Below, in pieces: positions 7,424 through 12,530 of a DNA stretch of 12,530 bases. The position numbers and the translations under genes are program-made. The notes beneath the pieces were generated by a model. It had not been told where the DNA came from. It made no database searches and saw nothing but the letters and a program-made list of their open reading frames with translations. The stretch comes from Gammaproteobacteria bacterium CG22_combo_CG10-13_8_21_14_all_40_8 (GTDB lineage Bacteria; Pseudomonadota; Gammaproteobacteria; Enterobacterales; GCA-002770795). The stretch lies in assembly GCA_002770795.1 (NCBI GenBank), contig PCTP01000243.1, positions 15,198 to 27,727 on the forward strand, in the 5' to 3' direction. How positions within the stretch are numbered: the stretch's first letter is position 1; every line of letters begins with the position of its first letter.

Positions 7424-8842
7424 TTATTCAAAGAGTCGGCTAATATCTCTAGCCTGCCAATGTGGAAAGTGTTTTCGAATAAGTGCATTTAATTCAACTT
7501 CAAACAAGCTGATTTTACTGTCATTGTCATCTTCGTGTTGTAGAGATTGGCAAATCATTCCCGCTCCAACCGTTGCATTGGATAATCTATCGATAATAAT
7601 GAATGCACCAGTTTCCCGATTGACTTGATAGGTATCAAATGCAACGGATTGGATCATTTTAATCCGACACAAACCAATTTCATTTAATTCTAAGTGAGTT
7701 GCTGGCATTTTTGACAGGCTATTCACATCAACTCGATGTAATACTTCATCAATACTGCCAGAAGTATATTGAGTGGAAAATTTAATATCATATTGTTTGT
7801 TGGGCATCAATGCGCCCTCTGACATCCACACAATAAAGGCTTCAAAGCCATTACTCATTTGTGCTGGTTTATCTTTAAGACAAATCATGTCACCACGACT
7901 GATGTCGATTTCATCATTTAGGGTTAATGTAACCGCCTGACCAGTAACAGCACATGGTTGTTCACCATCAAATGTCACAATGGATTTAATGCTGGAAGTC
8001 TTTTTAGAAGGAAGAACCACAATTTCATCGCCCACTTGTACCTGACCACCAGCCACATTTCCACTAAAACCTCTAAACTCAGAATTGGGACGATTGACAT
8101 ATTGCACAGGGAATCTAAAATCCGATTCGGTAATGTGAGTCGTAATATCGATGGTTTCCAGCAGCTGTAATAAACTTTGTCCATGGAACCATTGCAACTT
8201 CTCGCTGGCATGGACCACATTATCCCCTTTTAAGGCTGACAAGGGTAAAAAATGTATATCTGGAACATTCAGCTGCTGTGAAAAGGCTAGGTATTCTGAT
8301 TTAATTTGATCATAAACATCTTGACGATAATCCACTAAATCCATTTTATTAATCGCCACAATCACGTGGCGGATGCCCAACAGCGAAATAATAAAACTAT
8401 GACGCCGAGTTTGAGTCTTCACGCCCTCTCTCGCATCGATTAAAATAATGGCTAAATCACAGGTCGAAGCACCTGTTGCCATATTGCGGGTATATTGTTC
8501 ATGTCCTGGGGTATCCGCTATGATAAATTTTCTTTTATCGGTCGCAAAATAACGATAGGCCACATCAATGGTGATCCCTTGCTCCCTTTCTGACTGCAAA
8601 CCATCAACCAATAAGGCCAAATCGACCTCATCTCCCTGAGTACCAGACTTTTTACTATCGCGCTCAATGGCGGCAAATTGATCTTCAAAAATCATTTTTG
8701 AATCATGCAATAAACGGCCAATCAGGGTACTTTTACCATCATCCACAGAACCACAGGTCAGGAAACGTAACATGTCCTTGTTTTCATGTAACTTAAGGTA
8801 AGCCAGAATATCGTTTTCTAATAATGCAGATTGATCAATCAT
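7424..8842 (-). CDS. cysN: Sulfate adenylyltransferase subunit 1 (GTPase), CysN
   Basis: CysN is the GTP-hydrolysing subunit of ATP sulfurylase. With CysD it forms adenosine 5'-phosphosulfate from ATP and sulfate, GTP hydrolysis driving the unfavourable reaction. The 472-residue length matches E. coli CysN (475). GTPase motifs are GSVDDGKST at 31-39 (P-loop), QGITIDVAYRYF around 88-99 (switch I), DTPGHEQY at 110-117 and NKMD at 165-168. SALKGDN follows as the G5-like element, and then EF-Tu-like beta-barrel domains. There is no fused C-terminal APS kinase: the kinase is the separate upstream gene. The start ATG at 8842 has GAG 7 nt upstream. The gap to cysC is 52 bp and holds no clear hairpin, so one transcript is likely. 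Confidence 0.96.
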   Translation of the reverse strand: MIDQSALLENDILAYLKLHENKDMLRFLTCGSVDDGKSTLIGRLLHDSKMIFEDQFAAIERDSKKSGTQGDEVDLALLVDGLQSEREQGITIDVAYRYFATDKRKFIIADTPGHEQYTRNMATGASTCDLAIILIDAREGVKTQTRRHSFIISLLGIRHVIVAINKMDLVDYRQDVYDQIKSEYLAFSQQLNVPDIHFLPLSALKGDNVVHASEKLQWFHGQSLLQLLETIDITTHITESDFRFPVQYVNRPNSEFRGFSGNVAGGQVQVGDEIVVLPSKKTSSIKSIVTFDGEQPCAVTGQAVTLTLNDEIDISRGDMICLKDKPAQMSNGFEAFIVWMSEGALMPNKQYDIKFSTQYTSGSIDEVLHRVDVNSLSKMPATHLELNEIGLCRIKMIQSVAFDTYQVNRETGAFIIIDRLSNATVGAGMICQSLQHEDDNDSKISLFEVELNALIRKHFPHWQARDISRLFE

Positions 8843-8894
8843 CGTTTATCTCAAAAAAAATGGATAGATAATACTGAGTACGTAACAGCAGCGA

Positions 8895-9506
8895 CTAAAT
8901 ATATTGATGGGACACTAAATACTGAATAATGACATCAACGGCCTGCTCAGGTTGTAACTCGACGGTATTAATAGAAATTTCCGGGTTGACGGGTGACTGA
9001 TATTCAGAGTCGATCCCCGTAAACTGACTAATTTCTCCGCGCCGGGCCTTTTTATATAAACCTTTGGGATCTCTTTGTTCGCAAACTGTTATAGGTGTAT
9101 CAACAAAAACCTCCACAAACTCATGAGGGCCCATTAAACCTCTGGCAAAATCTCGATCAGTTCTAAAGGGTGAAATGAAAGCAGTCAGGACCAATAAACC
9201 TGCATCTACAAATAATTTACCCAGTTCACTAATCCGTCTTATATTTTCCACTCTGTCTTTATCGGCAAAACCTAAATCACCACACAAACCATGTCGGATA
9301 TTATCTCCATCCAATAGGTAACTGTGTTTTTTCATTTTCACTAATTTTTGTTCGAGTAGATTGGCAATTGTCGACTTCCCAGATCCGCTTAATCCAGTAA
9401 ACCAAATCACACAAGGTTTTTGCTGCTTAGCTAAAATCCGATCATTTTTAGTCACTTTTGATTCATGCCAAACTACATCAGATGATTGTTTCATTTCATT
9501 TGTCAT
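8895..9506 (-). CDS. cysC: Adenylylsulfate (APS) kinase CysC
   Basis: CysC phosphorylates APS at the 3' position to give PAPS, the substrate for PAPS reductase and for sulfotransferases. It has 203 residues, close to E. coli CysC (201). Motifs are the P-loop GLSGSGKST at 38-46, DGDNIRHGL at 66-74 with the following DLGF, the FISPFR block at 110-115 and the lid region RDPKGLYKKARRGEI at 145-159. FTGIDSEYQSP then follows as the conserved APS-binding stretch. Its ATG shares a base with the cysD stop (TAATG), so translation is probably coupled. Its place between cysD and cysN differs from the E. coli order cysD-cysN-cysC. Confidence 0.96.
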   Translation of the reverse strand: MTNEMKQSSDVVWHESKVTKNDRILAKQQKPCVIWFTGLSGSGKSTIANLLEQKLVKMKKHSYLLDGDNIRHGLCGDLGFADKDRVENIRRISELGKLFVDAGLLVLTAFISPFRTDRDFARGLMGPHEFVEVFVDTPITVCEQRDPKGLYKKARRGEISQFTGIDSEYQSPVNPEISINTVELQPEQAVDVIIQYLVSHQYI

Positions 9507-10405
9507 TAGAAGTAACCCTCAATTTTTTTCTTTTCCATTGAGCCAGTAGAATCAGCATCAATCACCCTCCCCTGTCTCTCCGAGGTTTTGGTCAACAGCA
9601 TTTCTTGAATAATTTCAGGCAGAGTTGTCGCTTTAGACTCAACAGCACCCGTTAAAGGGTAACATCCTAAGGTTCTAAATCTGACGCTTTCCATTTTTGG
9701 TTTTTCACCAGGTTTTAATTCACAACGCTCATCATCCACCATGATTTTGACGCCTTCCCTCACAATAACCGGCCTTTCCTTAGCAAAATAAAGTGTTGGA
9801 ATGTCGATAGATTCTTGATAAATATATTGCCAAATATCTAGCTCGGTCCAATTAGATAAAGGGAATACGCGAATACTTTCTCCCTTGTCCACGCGACCAT
9901 TATATATATTCCATAATTCTGGACGTTGGTTTTTAGGGTCCCAACGATGGTTAATATCTCTAAAAGAATACACTCGCTCTTTGGCACGAGATTTTTCTTC
10001 ATCTCGACGTGCTCCTCCAAATGCAGCATCAAAGCCATATTGATTTAAAGCCTGCTTTAATCCATCCGTTTTCATAATATCTGTGTGCTTCGCACTTCCA
10101 TGAACAAAGGGATTGATGTTCATCGCTAGACCATCAGGGTTTTTATGCACCAGTAACTCAAATCCATACTTTTTTGCGCATTGATCACGAAAGGCAATCA
10201 TTTCCTTAAATTTCCAATTGGTATCCACATGCAATAGAGGAAAAGGAATTTTTCCAGGATAAAAGGCTTTACGAGCCAGATGCAATAAAACAGAAGAATC
10301 TTTGCCTATAGAATACAGCATGACCGGCTTTTCAAACTCGGTAAAAACTTCCCTGAAAATATAAATACTCTCAGCTTCTAACTGTTTAAGATGGGTTAAA
10401 CTCAT
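9506..10405 (-). CDS. cysD: Sulfate adenylyltransferase subunit 2, CysD
   Basis: CysD is the catalytic subunit of ATP sulfurylase and belongs to the PP-loop ATP pyrophosphatase superfamily. The 299 residues compare with 302 in E. coli. The PP-loop SIGKDSSV is at 32-39, the LLHVDTNWKF strand at 57-66, and the strongly conserved GGARRDEEKSRAKER block lies near the middle. The C-terminus ends EKKKIEGYF as in other CysD proteins. It is the first gene of the cysD-cysC-cysN-permease operon, and the 359-bp gap in front of it holds a promoter candidate. The SD before ATG 10405 is weak (GAG 12 nt upstream). Regulation by a CysB-like activator would be expected from the pathway, but I could not recognise a binding site. 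Confidence 0.96.
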   Translation of the reverse strand: MSLTHLKQLEAESIYIFREVFTEFEKPVMLYSIGKDSSVLLHLARKAFYPGKIPFPLLHVDTNWKFKEMIAFRDQCAKKYGFELLVHKNPDGLAMNINPFVHGSAKHTDIMKTDGLKQALNQYGFDAAFGGARRDEEKSRAKERVYSFRDINHRWDPKNQRPELWNIYNGRVDKGESIRVFPLSNWTELDIWQYIYQESIDIPTLYFAKERPVIVREGVKIMVDDERCELKPGEKPKMESVRFRTLGCYPLTGAVESKATTLPEIIQEMLLTKTSERQGRVIDADSTGSMEKKKIEGYF

Positions 10406-10481
10406 GAAATTAATAACTCGTTAAGGCGATGTAAATGAAATATCTATTTTATTGAGGTATTTTAAAGGAATCTGCCGAAGA

Positions 10482-10510
10482 TTTATAGACATAGCCTCAA
10501 TAATATTGAA
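10482..10510 (-). promoter_or_regulatory. Sigma70-like promoter candidate for the cys operon
   Basis: On the minus strand TTCAAT (10510-10505) and TATAAA (10487-10482) are separated by exactly 17 bp. The -10 matches the consensus at five of six bases, but the -35 at only three, as would fit an activator-dependent promoter. The cysD ATG lies about 75 bp downstream. This was found by eye and rests on the -10 and the spacing. Confidence 0.35.
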
Positions 10511-10602
10511 ATCAGCTAGGGTTCACGCATGATCAGTGACAGAATAGAACATACAAGGCCTCAAATAAGCTAAGTGTTTCTCGCTTTTGGGTCTACATTC
10601 TT

Positions 10603-10647
10603 TCATCCGCTTTTTTGAGTGATAAGGATAAAAATATCTAAACTCAT
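10603..10647 (-). CDS. Possible 14-residue leader peptide upstream of cysD
   Basis: ATG at 10647 is preceded by AAGGA (10658-10654) with a 6-nt spacer, one of the best ribosome binding sites in the window. The ORF reads MSLDIFILITQKSG and ends at TGA 10605-10603. It lies about 200 bp upstream of cysD, outside any known gene. It contains no run of cysteine or methionine codons that would suggest classical sulfur attenuation. It could be a leader peptide, the start of a decayed gene, or chance. The promoter candidate at 10482-10510 lies downstream of it, so it would need its own promoter or read-through from the FliB-like gene. Confidence 0.22.
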   Translation of the reverse strand: MSLDIFILITQKSG

Positions 10648-10764
10648 TTTGTTTCCTTTTTATTAGATGAGTATGTTAAGTTTATTTATAGTGCCTTGAT
10701 CAAAGACACTCTCTCAGAATATCGTTGTTTATCTGGAGTTAGCACAAAGAAATGCTGCTGGAAA

Positions 10765-12079
10765 TTACTTCAATACACCAAATATAGCTCCAGGGTTATT
10801 AATATGTGCATTATTCAATTGTGCCTCTAATCCTGCAATAAAACTTGATTGGTGTTGTCTTTGTCTGGCATAGGATTGAAATAACTGCAGTAACCATTCA
10901 TCGGTGAGTTTTCCTTGTTTGATGGCGATACCGCTTAGATAGGATTTTAGCATCATTAGATCAACCACTAGAATCTTAAAAAATTGAAATGGCGATTTAT
11001 CCTCTCTGATCATAAATTGATAATGATAAAAATAGTAAATCAAATAATTCAGCATAATTTGAGGGTTTTCATCAAAATATTGATTTAAGGTATTTTTCTG
11101 TGCCTTGGATAGAATGCTTTCGAAAAATTTAACATTATGTTTTAATATTTCAATCTGTGAATCTTTGCTTTCCCTAAGACTCACAGCTAAAGTGCTTTCG
11201 TTTTCTTTAAGCAGGGAAAATAATTGCATACGACATTGGTTAAATCGGAAATCGGATAATGACAGTCCTTCTGTTTCCTCGCGTTCTTTGATGATAGGTC
11301 TATTAAAGGATAATTGAGCATCTTGAGAAGCAAATAATTTCCATTTTAATAAGGGCTCTACTGGCAAAGTTGCAAAAAGTTTTGCAATGGTTCCATCCTG
11401 TGCCATTTCTGCCATGCTAACAATTAGCTGTTGTAAGCGAGGAATATTATCCAAATGCTCTTCTGATTGTTTTAAGAACAAACCTATCATAAATAACTTT
11501 GTCGATAAGTCTAATTTCTCATCAAGTATGACTGCAAAGCAAAACTCTCGAATAATACTCAACCAATCGGGTAGTTGTTGATGAATTAATCCACCAATAT
11601 TCCCATGATTCAGTTGACTGGGGTTGTATTTTTTTGCATCAAACATCATAGCCGCTGGATTAAATAATATTTCTTTTGCCGCACTAGGGCATGAGAGACT
11701 TAAACTGGATTCGATCTGTTCTCCAAACCAATTAAAAACTCGAGGATAGTCTTGGCATGTGTGAGGTAGCGCTTGGTGCCCGCAACGCTTATGAATTTGA
11801 CAGAGATTTTCACTATCTAAAAATGGACACATGGATTTTTCATCCATTTTTATAGTGGCATAATTAGTCTCTGATATTCGAGTTAATTTTAAATTAGAAT
11901 TCGCCAATTGCTTGACAACAATGTCACCGATTTTTTTGAGTGATTTGAAGGATTTTTTATCAACAAACACCTCCCAAGTATGACAACAATGATCAGGACA
12001 CCCCCCCCCCGGCACAGCTAAAATTTTTTACAAAAGCCGGCTCCAGTACATCCACAGCTTGGCTTAATGTTCTATTCAT
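10765..12079 (-). CDS. FliB-family lysine N-methylase-like protein, frame broken at a G10 tract
   Basis: FliB proteins carry cysteines that probably bind an Fe-S cluster, and they methylate flagellin lysines using S-adenosylmethionine. Starting at ATG 12079 (GGGAG 11 nt upstream), the frame reads MNRTLSQAVDVLEPAFVKNF and then SCAGGG, where it meets ten G (12010-12001). As written it shifts and stops after 28 codons at TGA 11995-11993. With nine G it continues for 437 residues. The restored junction gives C22, C27 and CC at 31-32 followed by W35, the expected FliB N-terminal pattern split exactly by the tract. More cysteines lie at 84, 93, 99, 108 and 130, followed by a helical C-terminal region. 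The span holds 438 codons plus exactly one extra base. No other disruption is seen. No flagellar gene is nearby, so the substrate is unknown. Confidence 0.8.
12001..12010. repeat. Homopolymer of ten C (ten G on the coding strand)
   Basis: Ten consecutive C on the plus strand form the only long G/C homopolymer I see in this AT-rich window. It falls in codons 24-27 of the FliB-like gene. The length is one base off the in-frame state (nine or twelve). Slipped-strand changes at such tracts drive phase variation in several bacteria, and they are also a common site of read and assembly error. Confidence 0.95.
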
Positions 12080-12109
12080 TATTATTGTCACTCCCAAATC
12101 ACATAAATT

Positions 12110-12130
12110 CCTATACTCACTGAGTATAGG
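12110..12130. promoter_or_regulatory. Palindromic operator candidate upstream of the FliB-like gene
   Basis: CCTATACTCA (12110-12119) and TGAGTATAGG (12121-12130) form a perfect inverted repeat around one central C. It lies 31-51 bp upstream of the ATG at 12079. The minus strand of the repeat contains TATACT, a good -10 match, but no -35 at standard spacing. A 1-nt centre suits a dimeric repressor or activator site better than an RNA hairpin. The only gene it can serve within reach is the FliB-like gene. Confidence 0.6.
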
Positions 12131-12223
12131 CGACTAATCAAATATTTTTGGACAATTTTGCAATGTGCAGTCGCATTTAGGGACATTTTTGTGATGATAT
12201 TGAATATTATCAGAGAGAACAAC

Positions 12224-12251
12224 AAGGCTTCTTCTCGTTAAAAGAAGCCTT
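12224..12251. terminator. Hairpin terminator downstream of the DUF1456 gene
   Basis: AAGGCTTCTT (12224-12233) pairs perfectly with AAGAAGCCTT (12242-12251) around an 8-nt loop. It lies 18 bp beyond the DUF1456 stop on the minus strand. The T-run is short (TTTT on the plus side, none on the minus side), so U-dependent termination is imperfect. The position and the 10-bp stem still support a 3' end for the DUF1456 transcript. Confidence 0.6.
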
Positions 12252-12269
12252 TTGCTTGCTATTGAATGG

Positions 12270-12530
12270 TTATTTAACGTCTCTTAGTATCAGTTGTAAT
12301 CCTTTCAAGAAGCTGCGAAGGAATTGATCTTTACATTCTCGATAATGTTTATGATCAACTCGACGGAAAAATGCACTGAGTTCATGTTTGCTAATAGGCG
12401 CTCCAGCTTTTTCCAGCGTTTCTAAAATATCTTCATTTTTATAATCTAAAGCAATTTTGAGTTTTCTGAGTATCACATTATTATTCAAATTCGTTTCAGC
12501 AACGGGTGGTTCACCCTCTTTAGGTCCACG
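12270..12530 (-). CDS. DUF1456 (YehS-like) protein, C-terminal part
   Basis: The gene runs in from the right edge. About 86 residues are visible, with no stop back to 12530. A linker rich in G, E and P precedes NNNVILRKLKIAL, and then come a LEKAGAPISKHELSAFFRR helix pair and the ending DHKHYRECKDQFLRSFLKGL. This closely follows the second DUF1456 repeat of E. coli YehS, whose two-repeat protein is about 156 residues, so roughly the first half is outside the window. The TTG at 12488 is an internal leucine codon, not a start. The family is small, soluble and of unknown function. A hairpin follows the stop. Confidence 0.9.
   Translation of the reverse strand, partial: RGPKEGEPPVAETNLNNNVILRKLKIALDYKNEDILETLEKAGAPISKHELSAFFRRVDHKHYRECKDQFLRSFLKGLQLILRDVK

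Larger units (their letters stand above)
10406..10764. other. 359-bp intergenic region between the FliB-like gene and cysD
   Basis: No known gene is recognisable. The region holds the promoter candidate at 10482-10510 and the small ORF with a strong RBS at 10603-10647. It also holds an imperfect inverted repeat at 10691-10711 (AGTG.CTT...AAG.CACT around a TTGATCAA core), which may be a weak 3' hairpin for the FliB-like gene or a protein-binding site. A minus-strand frame stays open for about 45 codons before a stop near 10528 but has no convincing start. Confidence 0.6.

Noticed and set aside
11105..11581. Plus-strand ORFs opposite the FliB-like gene
   Set aside because: Short antisense frames without RBS or domains. 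The minus-strand frame is continuous here.
10765..12015. FliB-like protein starting at GTG 12015 as a complete 416-residue gene
   Set aside because: That GTG is inside the codons for C-A in the upstream frame, has no Shine-Dalgarno and would cut off the conserved region before the cysteine motif. The ATG at 12079 with a one-base frameshift explains the data better.
12486..12488. TTG as the start of a 72-residue DUF1456 gene
   Set aside because: The frame stays open upstream to the window edge and the family has a first DUF1456 repeat before this point.

Overview
This AT-rich window carries eleven recognisable protein genes, one of them cut by the right edge, plus the first codons of a twelfth at the left edge. 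All but one lie on the minus strand. Gene content suggests a gammaproteobacterium: XerD and DsbC lie next to each other with RecJ close by, as in Escherichia coli (xerD-dsbC-recJ), and the XerD, CysD, CysN, Ogt and YehS-type proteins look gammaproteobacterial. The low GC and the COG4255/RpfE-type gene beside recJ point away from the enterics. I cannot name a genus from the sequence alone.

Layout on the minus strand, read from right to left. At the right edge is the C-terminal half of a DUF1456 (YehS-like) gene with a hairpin terminator behind it. Next comes a regulatory-looking gap with a perfect 10+1+10 palindrome. This gap leads into a FliB-family (flagellin lysine N-methylase-like) gene whose reading frame is broken by one extra base in a run of ten G. 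A 359-bp gap follows, with a likely promoter and a small leader-like ORF. It leads into a sulfate activation operon, cysD-cysC-cysN, closed by an SLC13-type permease carrying two RCK_C domains. Together these four genes could import sulfate and convert it to APS and then PAPS. No APS/PAPS reductase or sulfite reductase is in the window.

Then come ogt and xerD, which overlap and are probably translationally coupled, and dsbC, which starts from a TTG behind a strong Shine-Dalgarno. The only plus-strand gene, an Mth938/Xcc1710-like small protein, converges on dsbC and diverges from an RpfE-like (COG4255) gene that precedes recJ. Beyond recJ, a well-formed ribosome binding site and ATG mark a further gene that leaves the window after eight codons.

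The points most worth a second look are the G10 tract in the FliB-like gene (possible phase variation, recent inactivation or a sequencing error), the palindrome in front of it, and a perfect 19-bp inverted repeat with a 4-nt spacer inside the RpfE-like coding sequence. I found no tRNA, rRNA, CRISPR array or intact mobile element.
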